Shown here in pieces: positions 8,182-17,117 of a DNA stretch of 49,966 nucleotides. The DNA is taken from assembly GCA_020850225.1 (NCBI GenBank), contig JADZFD010000038.1:1-49966 (forward strand). The letters are read 5' to 3'. How positions within the stretch are numbered: position 1 is the stretch's first letter; each line of letters begins with the position of its first letter. The stretch is from Saprospiraceae bacterium. Lineage in GTDB: Bacteria > Bacteroidota > Bacteroidia > Chitinophagales > Saprospiraceae. The notes below the pieces were generated by a model. That model was not told the origin of the DNA and did not search any database. It worked only from the letters and a program-made list of their open reading frames with translations. The position numbers were made by a program, and so were the translations under genes.

Positions 8182-9861
8182 TTATGCTTTTTTTACTTCT
8201 TTACTGAAACTCTCTTTCAATCCAACAGTTTTGTTGATAACAAGATGTTCCTGCGTACTTTCTTCGTCTATACAAAAATACCCTTGTCTTAGAAACTGAT
8301 ATTGAGTACCTGGAAGAGCAACTGATAAGGTAGACTCAGCCCTTGCATTATTTACAATGGTCAGGGATTCCTTATTGTAATATTCTAAAAAATCAACATT
8401 ATCATCACCTGTAGGATCAGGCACGGAAAATAATCTGTCATATAGCCGCACTTCTGCAGGTATGCTGTCCGCTGCACTCACCCAGTGTAATGTTCCTTTG
8501 GGCTTGATACCAGAGACATCTTCTCCGGATTTACTATTGGGATAATAATCAGCGTATATAGTTGTAATCTCACCATGTTCATCCTTGTCAGCATGGGTAC
8601 AATGCAGGATATAGGCGTGTTTTAATCTGACATCTGCATTGAGGGTCATCCGATAATATTTAGTCGGTGCCACTTCCATAAAATCTTCCCTTTCTATATA
8701 GATTTCTCTGCTAAAAGTAATGTCTCTGTCGCCTGCAGCCGGATCTTCAGGATTGTTTTCACCTTTAAGTATCTCCGTCTGACCCTCAGGATAATTGTTG
8801 ATCACCACCTTAATCGGATCCATTACAACCATTACCCTTAAGGCAGTTTTATTTAATTCTTCCCTGACACAAGCTTCCAGCAAATTGATTTCGATCGTAT
8901 TTTCACGTTTTGCCACACCTGCCTTATCGCAAAATGTACGGATAGCTGCAGCCGGATAACCTCTTTTTCTCATTCCTGATATAGTTGGCATTCTCGGATC
9001 ATTCCAACCGCTAACATAGTTGTCATTAACCAATTTCAACAACTTTCTCTTGGAGGTTATCATATACTCCACATTCATGCGTGCAAATTCTATCTGTCTG
9101 CTTGGAAAGATTTCAAGTTTTTCAATAAACCAGTCATATACGGGTCTGTGGTGGATAAATTCAAGAGAGCATAAGGAATGTGTGATTCCCTCTATGGAAT
9201 CAGACTGGCCATGTGCAAAATCATACATCGGATAGATACACCATTGATTACCCGTACGATGATGGTGTTCCTTCTTAATCCTGTAAATAATAGGATCCCG
9301 CATGAGCATATTGGGTGATGTCATATCTATATTGGCACGCAATACCTTGGAGCCATCAGGGAATTCACCGGCTCTCATCCGTGCAAACAAGTCCAGATTT
9401 TCATCTATCGACCTGGATTTATTCGCACTGTCTGTCCCAGGTACTGATGGTGTACCTTTCAATTCTGCAATCTGTTCCGGCGTGCTGTCATCAACATATG
9501 CCAGGCCTTTACGAATCAGTTTAACTGCATATCCATACAATTGTTCAAAATAGTCCGATGCATACAAAGGTTCTTCATTCCAGTTGAATCCCAGCCACTT
9601 AATATCTTGCTGGATATTATCTACATATTCAGTATCTTCAGTAGTCGGGTTTGTATCATCAAATCTCAGATTGGTAGTTCCTCCGTACTTTTTAGCTGTT
9701 TCAAAATTGATACAAATAGCTTTGGCATGTCCTATATGCAGGTAGCCATTCGGTTCAGGCGGGAATCTTGTCAATACCCTGCCGTTATGTTTTCCTGATT
9801 TTAAATCCTCCTCTATAATTTGTTCTATAAAATTGAGTGATGCTCTATTTTCTTCAGACAT
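8182..9861 (-). CDS. glnS: glutaminyl-tRNA synthetase
   Basis: This class I aminoacyl-tRNA synthetase charges tRNA-Gln with glutamine. The HIGH motif is in PPEPNGYLHIGHAKA (residues 34-48), and the KMSKS equivalent is ITSKRKLLKLV near residue 270. The GlnRS anticodon-binding beta-barrels fill the C-terminal half, and 559 residues is the normal length. The fragment RFDDTNPTTE with following Glu/Gln residues is typical of GlnRS/GluRS. The ATG at 9861 lies 42 bp after the argS stop, suggesting an argS-glnS transcription unit. Its presence implies direct Gln-tRNA charging without dependence on GatCAB for glutamine. Confidence 0.97.
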   Translation of the reverse strand: MSEENRASLNFIEQIIEEDLKSGKHNGRVLTRFPPEPNGYLHIGHAKAICINFETAKKYGGTTNLRFDDTNPTTEDTEYVDNIQQDIKWLGFNWNEEPLYASDYFEQLYGYAVKLIRKGLAYVDDSTPEQIAELKGTPSVPGTDSANKSRSIDENLDLFARMRAGEFPDGSKVLRANIDMTSPNMLMRDPIIYRIKKEHHHRTGNQWCIYPMYDFAHGQSDSIEGITHSLCSLEFIHHRPVYDWFIEKLEIFPSRQIEFARMNVEYMITSKRKLLKLVNDNYVSGWNDPRMPTISGMRKRGYPAAAIRTFCDKAGVAKRENTIEINLLEACVREELNKTALRVMVVMDPIKVVINNYPEGQTEILKGENNPEDPAAGDRDITFSREIYIEREDFMEVAPTKYYRMTLNADVRLKHAYILHCTHADKDEHGEITTIYADYYPNSKSGEDVSGIKPKGTLHWVSAADSIPAEVRLYDRLFSVPDPTGDDNVDFLEYYNKESLTIVNNARAESTLSVALPGTQYQFLRQGYFCIDEESTQEHLVINKTVGLKESFSKEVKKA

Positions 9862-9903
9862 ATCTATTTTTTAATTATTCTTTTCAAAATGGTATTTATA
9901 GTA

Positions 9904-11745
9904 TTACATACGCTCCGGCATTTCAATACCGAGCAGATCCATAGCCGTCATCAGTACGTATCCGGTACGGTCACTAAGCACTGTGCGGAATATTTTCGCT
10001 GCTTCTGTTTCTGCATTGAGTATCCTTACCTCATGATAGAACCTGTGATAATCCTTGGCCAGCGCATAAGCAAAATTGGCTATAGTCGATGGATCCAGTT
10101 GTTCACCTGCTTGCTTTATGATATCCGGAAAATTAATCAGATGACGGATTAATGTCTTTTCAAATTCATTTATCTCCTCATATTGATTCCATTCGATATG
10201 CACATTGTCCGTCATTTTTCTTTTGACTGACTGGATTCTTACGTATGCATTCTGAATATATGGTCCTGTTTGCCCCTGCATATCAACAGATTCTTTGGGA
10301 TCAAAAGTCATGCGTTTCTGAGGCTGCACTTTAATGATGAAATATTTCAATGCACCTAAACCGATCTTACGGAGTATGTTTTCCTGATCGGGTTTGGACA
10401 ATGACTCGATTTCTCCGCGTTCAGCTGACAATATCCTTGCTTCTTCAATAACTTCGTCTATTAGATCATCCGCATCTACAACCGTACCTTCACGTGATTT
10501 CATCTTACCGGTTGGCAGGTCTACCATTCCGTACGAAAGATGATGCAGACCATCAGCATACGGCTCACCCATTCTTTTAGCTATTTCAAATAACACTTTA
10601 AAGTGATAATCCTGTTCATCAGCTACGGTGTATACCATGCCATCCATTTTATGGTCGAGATAACGCTGTCTTGCTGTACCTATATCCTGTGTGATATATA
10701 CTGATGTACCGTCATTGCGCAGCAGAATCTTTTGATCCATACCGGCGTTACTCAGATCTACCCAAACCGACCCATCATCTTTTTTATAAAAATACCCTTT
10801 ATCGAGTCCATCATTAATTACATCTTTTCCAAGCAAGTACGTGTCAGATTCATAATAAATACTATCAAAGTCAACGCCCATATTCCGATAGGTCACATCA
10901 AAGCCTTCATATACCCACTGATTCATTTGTCTCCATAATTCGAGTGTCGACTGGTCTCCCTTCTCCCAGTTGAGGAGCATAGTTCTGGCTTCAGCTCCGA
11001 GTGTACTGTAAGTATTAAAATACTGATTTTTATATTTTTTAAAAAAATCCTCCTTTGTATCGGAAGAACCTGATTCAACATATACTATTTGAGCTTCGGC
11101 AGTTTGCTGAAATGTGCTGTATTCCTCTACAAAAGCTTTTTCAAAAAGCACGTAATAATCACCTACGAAATGATCACCTTTGATTCCTGTGGATTGAGGT
11201 GTAGATCCGGAGCCAAATTTCTGCCATGCCAGCATACTTTTGCATATGGCTATACCTCTGTCATTGACAATCTGCGTATTAATGATATCATAACCATTGG
11301 CTATAAGTATCCTGCTGCATGACCAGCCTAACAGGATATTCCGGATATGCCCGAGATGAAGGGGTTTATTGGTATTGGGTGAGGCAAATTCAACGAGTAC
11401 TTTTTTATAATTGGATGTAGCATATCCATACTTATTTTCTTTACTAATACGATGCAGACAATCAATCCAGAAGCTATCTGAAAGTTTAAGGTTTAAAAAA
11501 CCCTGAACACATTCATATCCTACTACTATATCCAAATTATCAACCAATGTACTGCCCAATTTTTTAGCTATATCCGTTGGTTTCAATTTCAATTCCTTAA
11601 CCAAAGGGAAAACTACATATGTATAATCCCCATTAAATTCCTTACGGGTTTCACTAACCTGGATATCATTATGATGTATATTCAAACCATAACATTCAAA
11701 TATAGCATTACTTAGACCTACTCTGATTTCATACAAAAAATCCAT
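9904..11745 (-). CDS. argS: arginyl-tRNA synthetase
   Basis: This class I synthetase charges tRNA-Arg. It has the N-terminal additional (Add-1) domain, the HIGH motif in ASPNTNKPLHLGHIRN (about residues 118-134), the KMSKS-like loop GKMKSREGT near 412-420, and a DALR anticodon-binding domain at the C-terminus ending in LLGIEMPERM, a typical ArgRS tail. The length of 613 residues fits. A consensus-like promoter lies about 20-60 bp upstream. It is followed by glnS, so two tRNA synthetases probably share one transcript. Confidence 0.97.
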   Translation of the reverse strand: MDFLYEIRVGLSNAIFECYGLNIHHNDIQVSETRKEFNGDYTYVVFPLVKELKLKPTDIAKKLGSTLVDNLDIVVGYECVQGFLNLKLSDSFWIDCLHRISKENKYGYATSNYKKVLVEFASPNTNKPLHLGHIRNILLGWSCSRILIANGYDIINTQIVNDRGIAICKSMLAWQKFGSGSTPQSTGIKGDHFVGDYYVLFEKAFVEEYSTFQQTAEAQIVYVESGSSDTKEDFFKKYKNQYFNTYSTLGAEARTMLLNWEKGDQSTLELWRQMNQWVYEGFDVTYRNMGVDFDSIYYESDTYLLGKDVINDGLDKGYFYKKDDGSVWVDLSNAGMDQKILLRNDGTSVYITQDIGTARQRYLDHKMDGMVYTVADEQDYHFKVLFEIAKRMGEPYADGLHHLSYGMVDLPTGKMKSREGTVVDADDLIDEVIEEARILSAERGEIESLSKPDQENILRKIGLGALKYFIIKVQPQKRMTFDPKESVDMQGQTGPYIQNAYVRIQSVKRKMTDNVHIEWNQYEEINEFEKTLIRHLINFPDIIKQAGEQLDPSTIANFAYALAKDYHRFYHEVRILNAETEAAKIFRTVLSDRTGYVLMTAMDLLGIEMPERM

Positions 11746-11767
11746 GTCTGATTTTTAAAATTTACTG

Positions 11768-11802
11768 CAAAACTAACCTTTTAAGGCTTTAAAAGTGTCA
11801 AA
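11768..11802 (-). promoter_or_regulatory. promoter of argS(-glnS)
   Basis: On the minus strand TTTG (11802-11799), a 23-bp spacer and TAGTTTTG (11775-11768) fit the TTTG-N(17-23)-TAnnTTTG pattern at the expected distance from the argS ATG. Confidence 0.5.
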
Positions 11803-11940
11803 AAGATTAAAAATTAAACTAATAGTAATTTGTTAAAATTCATATACTACATTCCAATATCCATAATTTATTGAAAGTCACGAATTACATAATTTTATGA
11901 GATCTATAAATTTTATTGATGCAATATTTTGTTGTATTTA

Positions 11941-11972
11941 TTTTGAACATCAGTTAAATATCTATACCTTTG
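11941..11972 (+). promoter_or_regulatory. promoter of haloperoxidase-like gene 1
   Basis: TTTTG (11941-11945), a 19-bp spacer and TACCTTTG (11965-11972) make an excellent Bacteroidota promoter. The predicted leader is about 80 nt. Confidence 0.7.
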
Positions 11973-12059
11973 CTCAGAATTTTGTATCAAGGAATTTATA
12001 CCAAATACAGAATTAAGTAATAGAAATTTAATTGTTTTATTTTTTAAAAAAAGTTTGAA

Positions 12060-13454
12060 ATGAGAAGTTTAACGAAGTTGGCTTTCAGCCTGCTACTGAT
12101 TGGTTTGGCTTTTGCTTCATGTAAAAAAGACATCGCGGATGACACTACCAATGAATTTAAAAAAGTGTCCGAATACGACAACACCATCGTACATGAGTGG
12201 AATGAAATGTATGCATATTTAGAGCGCTATGCCGAAGGGTTCAGACCTGTAGGTACAGGTATTTCATTGGGATATATCGGATTTGCTGCTTACGAAGCTA
12301 CCGTATCCGGTATGCCGGAATACAAATCATTGGCTCCGCAGTATGCAGGTCTTAATATCCCTAAAGCTTTTACCAATCAGGAGTATCACTGGCCTACTGT
12401 AATTAATGCCTGTAACAATATCATGTATTCCAATTTTTTTGGTAAAATGGATGCAAAATATTTTTCTAAAGTTAAGGCTTTAAATGACAAATATGAGAAG
12501 CAGTACCAGAATGAAGTTAGTCAGGAAGTTTTCACAAGATCTAAAAACCATGGTATAGCTGTTGCTGCTGCTGTATGGGATTGGTACAGAACAGACCCGA
12601 TAGGTTTTGAAATTTACTTAGATCCATTTAAAGGAAGCAACTGGCAGGACAGAGTCAATGAGCCTGGAGCTTGGGTACCTACATTCCCTGGCCCTGGAGA
12701 GGGTTTATATGCATTGGGAGGTAAATGCCGTACATTTGCAATTGGTGAGGATCTTAAATTATGTAAGCCTTACACAGATTATGTAGGTAAATTTACTGAT
12801 GAGCCGGGTAAGGGTCTGTATCTTCAGGCATTGGAGGTAATGGATCAGCAAACATCTGAAAAGTCATATACTTCCAGATGGATTGGAGAATTCTGGAGTG
12901 ATGACTTATTGGATGTTACTTTCAGCCCGCCAACAAGATGGGTTGCTATTGCCAATCAGGTATTTAAATTAGAAAATTCAAACTTAGAAACTGCTGTTAT
13001 AACAGGAGCTAAAGTAGGTATGGCAATGAATGATTCCGCTGTAGGCGCATGGAATTCAAAATATTATTACAACCTGATGAGACCGGAAACCTATATTCAG
13101 CAGAATATCGATCCATCATTCGATACATATCTGAATAACCCGGTGACACAGGAAACAGGTGTTACACCACCATTCCCTGCACACCCATCCGGACACTCTA
13201 CATTTTCCGGTTCTGCTTCAGAAATCTTGTCCAGTATCTTCGGATATTCTTATGGTATGACGGACAGATGCCATGAAAACAGAGGAGATTTCTTAGGTAC
13301 ACCAAGAACATTTGAGAGTTTTAAGCAAATGGCTAATGAAGTTGCATGGTCAAGAGTTACTTTAGGTGTTCACTTCAGAGTAGATAACGATGAAGCATTA
13401 CTCTATGGGACTAAAATAGGTAATGCAGTTAATAAACTTCCTTGGAAGAAATAA
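12060..13454 (+). CDS. vanadium-dependent haloperoxidase-like PAP2-superfamily lipoprotein, copy 1
   Basis: The 464-residue protein starts with a lipoprotein signal (LLLIGLAFASC, lipobox Cys at residue 21), so it is probably anchored in the outer or inner membrane. The C-terminal third has the complete PAP2/vanadium-haloperoxidase signature. KX6RP is at SKYYYNLMRPETY, PSGH at PAHPSGHSTFSG, and SRX5HX3D at SRVTLGVHFRVD, giving the Lys, Arg, Ser, Gly, His and Arg ligands that bind vanadate or phosphate and the second His. The family includes halide oxidisers and acid phosphatases, and the substrate cannot be told from sequence alone. Copy 2 lies 692 bp downstream with the same length and no visible gaps in alignment. 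This copy has its own promoter and terminator. Confidence 0.88.
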   Translation: MRSLTKLAFSLLLIGLAFASCKKDIADDTTNEFKKVSEYDNTIVHEWNEMYAYLERYAEGFRPVGTGISLGYIGFAAYEATVSGMPEYKSLAPQYAGLNIPKAFTNQEYHWPTVINACNNIMYSNFFGKMDAKYFSKVKALNDKYEKQYQNEVSQEVFTRSKNHGIAVAAAVWDWYRTDPIGFEIYLDPFKGSNWQDRVNEPGAWVPTFPGPGEGLYALGGKCRTFAIGEDLKLCKPYTDYVGKFTDEPGKGLYLQALEVMDQQTSEKSYTSRWIGEFWSDDLLDVTFSPPTRWVAIANQVFKLENSNLETAVITGAKVGMAMNDSAVGAWNSKYYYNLMRPETYIQQNIDPSFDTYLNNPVTQETGVTPPFPAHPSGHSTFSGSASEILSSIFGYSYGMTDRCHENRGDFLGTPRTFESFKQMANEVAWSRVTLGVHFRVDNDEALLYGTKIGNAVNKLPWKK

Positions 13455-13473
13455 AACTATAGAAAAATTATTT

Positions 13474-13507
13474 AAAAAAAGGGTCTGTAATTACAGACCC
13501 TTTTTTA
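13474..13507 (+). terminator. rho-independent terminator after haloperoxidase-like gene 1
   Basis: The arms GGGTCTGTAA (13481-13490) and TTACAGACCC (13491-13500) form a perfect palindrome, flanked by A7 upstream and T6 downstream. The structure could work in both directions. Confidence 0.9.
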
Positions 13508-14037
13508 TTCCCAAAAACAACCGCAGATTCCAGATTACGCAACTTTACTTTCATTCTTAGTATCTCAATATCTGAATAGTTTTTTAAATCAAAATAAAGC
13601 TACTTTTGGATAAATGAATGCTACTTGATTCAGTGCAAGCCCAAAAAATATTATCCATAATTCGTACGTTTAAGAAACGATTATCCCTTTCATGATACAA
13701 TGAAAAAAACTTAGGGTTTAATCAGTTCATGGCTTGACTGCTAATACCTTTATTTTTCATAATACAATCTAATGTTTTGAAATACTATATTCAAATCATC
13801 ATTTACAAAGTAAGATATACTTCAATTAAATCCCATTAAATTTGTCTTATTATTAAAAATACGATAATAAAAACAATATTGCAGAATATATCAACTACGA
13901 TGTATGAATGTTAACACTTTACATCTGTATAATAATATTTTATTTGGATTTAATAATATTATTTAAATTATTGCAAAACATTTTTACATGATTAAAATCA
14001 TTCATAAATAAAATTTATAAATGATTTACGGCATTTA

Positions 14038-14070
14038 TTTTGTCATGTGAGAGACATTGACATATATTTG
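14038..14070 (+). promoter_or_regulatory. promoter of haloperoxidase-like gene 2
   Basis: TTTTG (14038-14042), a 20-bp spacer and TATATTTG (14063-14070) match the consensus closely. The predicted leader is about 70 nt. Confidence 0.7.
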
Positions 14071-14146
14071 TGGATAAATTTATCCGAATATCAGAAATAT
14101 GGATATTTTTAACTATTATTTTATAAATACAAAAATTTAAACAGCG

Positions 14147-15541
14147 ATGAAGAGTTTTTCCAAATTAGCATTTAGTCTGCTACTAATTGCATTGGTTGCA
14201 GTATCCTGCAAAAAGGATATTGCGGACGAAACCACCAATGAATTTAAAAAGGTTTCGGAGTATGATTATCAATCCATACATCAATGGAATGATATGTATG
14301 CATACCTTGAAAGGTACGCCGCGGGATTCAGACCCGTAGGTACAGCTTTTTCAATCGGATATATTGGTTTGGCCAATTACGAGGCAACAGTATCCGGAAT
14401 GCCTGACTATCAATCCATTGCAAGCAGTATGCCAGGCTTGAATATCCCAAAGGCATTTACCAATCAGGAGTACCACTGGCCAACAGTTGTTAATGCTGTA
14501 AATTATACAATGTTTAGTAATTTCTTTAACAGAATGGATCCCAAATACTATTCAAAAATAAAAGCATTAAATGATAAACTTGAAAAAGAATATGCCGGAC
14601 AGGTAAGTGCTGAAGTATTTACCAGATCCAAAAACCATGGTATAGCTGTTGCATCGGCTGTATGGGATTGGTACAGAACGGATGCAGTAGGATTTGAATT
14701 GTACAACGACCCTTTCAAAGGTAATAACTGGCAGGACAGAGTGAATGAGCCGGGAGCATGGGTACCAACGTTTCCTGGACCAAGTGATGGTTTGTATGCT
14801 CAGGGTGGGAATTGCAGAACTTTTGTTATCCCTGAAGAAATGAAATTATGCAAACCCTATAAAGACTATGTAGGTACATATACAGAAAATCCTGGAAAAG
14901 GACTTTACCTACAGGCACTTGAAGTTTTGGATCAGCAGACTTCAGAAAAAGCCTATACTACCAAATGGATAGGTGAATTTTGGAGTGATGACCTTTTGGA
15001 TGTAACTTTCAGTCCTCCTACAAGATGGTTGGCTATCGCAAATCAGGTATTTGTAAATGAAAAGTCTACGCTTGAAACAGCCATCGTTACCAATGCCAAA
15101 TTAGGGCTTGCTATTGGTGATGCAGGAATTGCTGCATGGCATTCAAAATTTGTATATAATCTGTTAAGACCTGAAACATATATTCAGGAAGTAATGGATC
15201 CATCATTTGATACTAATTTATACAATCCTGTAACACAGGAAACAGGTGTAACTCCACCGTTTCCGGCATATCCTTCAGGACACGCTACTTTTGCAGGCGC
15301 TGCCTCAGAAATCATGTCCAGCATATTTGGAAGTTCATACAGTATGACAGACCGATGTCACGAAAACAGAGGAGATTTTCTGGGAACTCCAAGAACATTT
15401 GACAGTTTCAAGCAAATGGCCAATGAAATAGCCTGGTCAAGGGTATTATTAGGTGTTCACTTCAGATGTGACGGAGATGAAGCATTAGCTTTAGGTAACA
15501 GAATTGCCAAAAAAGTAGAAGAACTTCCATGGAAGAAGTAG
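14147..15541 (+). CDS. vanadium-dependent haloperoxidase-like PAP2-superfamily lipoprotein, copy 2
   Basis: This is a paralogue of the preceding gene, also 464 residues, with long identical stretches and no obvious insertions or deletions. It has the lipobox LLLIALVAVSC (Cys 21). All three PAP2/haloperoxidase motifs are intact: SKFVYNLLRPETY (KX6RP), PAYPSGHATFAG (PSGH) and SRVLLGVHFRCD (SRX5HX3D). It differs from copy 1 next to the active site (YPSGHA against HPSGHS), which could alter halide or substrate preference (inference). It has its own consensus promoter and terminator, so the two copies can be regulated separately. The reaction is either halide oxidation with peroxide or phosphatase-type chemistry, and sequence alone does not decide. 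Confidence 0.88.
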   Translation: MKSFSKLAFSLLLIALVAVSCKKDIADETTNEFKKVSEYDYQSIHQWNDMYAYLERYAAGFRPVGTAFSIGYIGLANYEATVSGMPDYQSIASSMPGLNIPKAFTNQEYHWPTVVNAVNYTMFSNFFNRMDPKYYSKIKALNDKLEKEYAGQVSAEVFTRSKNHGIAVASAVWDWYRTDAVGFELYNDPFKGNNWQDRVNEPGAWVPTFPGPSDGLYAQGGNCRTFVIPEEMKLCKPYKDYVGTYTENPGKGLYLQALEVLDQQTSEKAYTTKWIGEFWSDDLLDVTFSPPTRWLAIANQVFVNEKSTLETAIVTNAKLGLAIGDAGIAAWHSKFVYNLLRPETYIQEVMDPSFDTNLYNPVTQETGVTPPFPAYPSGHATFAGAASEIMSSIFGSSYSMTDRCHENRGDFLGTPRTFDSFKQMANEIAWSRVLLGVHFRCDGDEALALGNRIAKKVEELPWKK

Positions 15542-15566
15542 TTTATTAGAAAACAATTAGATTTTT

Positions 15567-15597
15567 ATAAAAGGGGTCATTTATTGACCCTTTTTTA
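15567..15597 (+). terminator. rho-independent terminator after haloperoxidase-like gene 2
   Basis: The stem GGGTCA (15574-15579) with TGACCC (15585-15590) has a 5-base loop and is followed by T6. The A-rich run before the stem extends the pairing. Confidence 0.85.
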
Positions 15598-15627
15598 TTT
15601 GAATCTGCTTTTTACTTGCTACCTTTA
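15598..15627 (+). promoter_or_regulatory. candidate promoter of the YwqK-like lipoprotein gene
   Basis: TTTG (15598-15601), an 18-bp spacer and TACCTTTA (15620-15627) differ from consensus at one position. The -33 element directly follows the T-tract of the preceding terminator, so the two signals are packed together. Confidence 0.5.
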
Positions 15628-15645
15628 CAACAAAATATTAAAATC

Positions 15646-16158
15646 ATGATAAAAATATATTCACATTTCTTTCTGATGCTGTTTGTTCTTTCCATTAGTA
15701 CGTTTATTTCCTGTAAGAATCAGGTATCTGAAGACAAAACAGAATCAGCCACCAAAGAGGTAATCGACAAATTCGAAGATGGTCCAGTTTCCAGAAAATA
15801 TAATTTAGTCAATGGTAAAAAGGAAGGTAAAATGACTGAATACTACCATACAGGAGAATTACTCTGCGATAGAAACTTTGTCAATGACATGGAGGAAGGG
15901 AAAACAGTATTTTACTATAAGGACGGAAAAATCAAGGAGGTAATGTATCTGATCAATGGCAATAAAAACAATGGAGATACAATTTACTTTGAAGACGGAT
16001 CTATAAAATATATTTCTACCTACAAAAATGGAATCCGCAATGGACTACTAAAAAAGTGGAATGAAGATGGCGATGTTACCTACGAGGCCAAATTCAATAT
16101 GGATACGCTTATCGAAGTGAATGGCAAGCCTGTAGTACAAGAGAAAATCGCACAATAA
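15646..16158 (+). CDS. YwqK-like (MORN-variant repeat) lipoprotein
   Basis: About 170 residues. An upstream in-frame ATG at 15616 overlaps the predicted promoter, so I start at 15646 (MIKIYSHFF), which gives a clean lipoprotein signal ending LSISTFISC with the lipobox Cys. The body consists of repeats of the form Y..G.L......DGxxxGxxxxYYxxG, for example NGKKEGKMTEYYHTGE, KDGKIKEVMY, EDGSIKYIST and KNGIRNGLLKKW. This is the MORN-variant repeat annotated elsewhere as 'YwqK family antitoxin component'. No toxin partner is adjacent, so an antitoxin role is unsupported. It may be a surface beta-sheet repeat protein. The function is unknown. Confidence 0.75.
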   Translation: MIKIYSHFFLMLFVLSISTFISCKNQVSEDKTESATKEVIDKFEDGPVSRKYNLVNGKKEGKMTEYYHTGELLCDRNFVNDMEEGKTVFYYKDGKIKEVMYLINGNKNNGDTIYFEDGSIKYISTYKNGIRNGLLKKWNEDGDVTYEAKFNMDTLIEVNGKPVVQEKIAQ

Positions 16159-16221
16159 ACGAAAATATCTCAACTAAACTGCTTCGGAAAAAAGATTATT
16201 ATTTGCATTTAGTATATAGAT

Positions 16222-17079
16222 TTGGAAACACAACTCAAAGAGCTCATAAACATTCTACATTTAGAAACAGTTCGTGAGAACACTTTCGTCGGGTCCAATC
16301 TCAATATTGGAAGTCATAGCGTTTATGGCGGTCAGGTATTAGCTCAGGCTGTCAGTGCTGCCAACATTTCCATAAATAATGGGAAAACATTGCATTCTCT
16401 GCACAGTTATTTTTTACATCCCGGCGACAATGAACTTCCTATTGAATACAGGGTAGAAGTAATCAAGAAAGGACGTTCGTTTGATACATGTCGTGTTGCT
16501 GCGTCACAAAAAGGCAGAGAAATTTTCATATTATTTGCATCCTACCATAAGGAAGAGGAAGGCATTGAACATCAGGCATCCATGCCCAATGTAGCAAGAC
16601 CGGAATCCCTGACATCCTTTTCATATCTTTTTGCTGAGTTTGCCGGCAATTTCAATATCGAACCCAGGGGGATATTTTCAGCCGATGGACCTTTTATATT
16701 CCATCCTGTCGAAGTATACGACCCTTTCAATCCTAAAATCAGGCCTGCATTCAACCATACCTGGTTTAAGGCCAACGGCACATTACCCGTTGATTCGCTC
16801 TTACATCAGGCAGCACTTGTATATGCATCGGATTTCAACTTGTTAATCACAGCCTTGTTTCCACACGGACTTTCATTTTTTACGACACCGATGCAGATAG
16901 CAAGTCTCGATCATGCCATGTGGATACATAGACCTGTCAATATCAACGACTGGTTGCTTTATGTTGTAGAAAGTTCTAATGCTAATCACGGAAGAGCATT
17001 CTGCTCGGGAAAAATCTTCTCTTCCGACGGTACACTCGTAGCCAGTACAGCTCAGGAAGGCTTGATCAGAAAATTGTAA
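16222..17079 (+). CDS. acyl-CoA thioesterase II (TesB-like)
   Basis: This 285-residue enzyme has two fused hotdog domains and hydrolyses acyl-CoA to fatty acid and CoA. The N-terminal signature YGGQVLAQAVSAA (from about residue 35) corresponds to FGGQVVGQAL in E. coli TesB. The catalytic residues are visible as Asp in SLDHAMWIHRP (about residue 228), a Ser-rich SSNANHGRAF segment where TesB has its Thr/Ser, and Gln in TAQEGLIR near the end. The start is TTG at 16222: a TAG lies four codons upstream in frame, no ATG is available before the conserved region, and this position aligns with the family N-terminus. Confidence 0.92.
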   Translation: METQLKELINILHLETVRENTFVGSNLNIGSHSVYGGQVLAQAVSAANISINNGKTLHSLHSYFLHPGDNELPIEYRVEVIKKGRSFDTCRVAASQKGREIFILFASYHKEEEGIEHQASMPNVARPESLTSFSYLFAEFAGNFNIEPRGIFSADGPFIFHPVEVYDPFNPKIRPAFNHTWFKANGTLPVDSLLHQAALVYASDFNLLITALFPHGLSFFTTPMQIASLDHAMWIHRPVNINDWLLYVVESSNANHGRAFCSGKIFSSDGTLVASTAQEGLIRKL

Positions 17080-17117
17080 AGACATCTATTTTGTCAACAA
17101 AACACCTTTACTGGAGA

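Larger units (their letters stand above)
11746..12059. other. divergent intergenic region argS / haloperoxidase 1
   Basis: These 314 bp between divergently transcribed genes contain two promoters: one for argS (11768-11802, minus) and one for the first haloperoxidase-like gene (11941-11972, plus). The rest is AT-rich without coding potential. Confidence 0.6.
13455..14146. other. intergenic region between the two haloperoxidase-like genes
   Basis: These 692 bp hold the terminator of copy 1 (13474-13507) and the promoter of copy 2 (14038-14070). The middle section is very AT-rich, and I see no ORF, RNA gene or mobile-element remnant in it. Confidence 0.5.
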
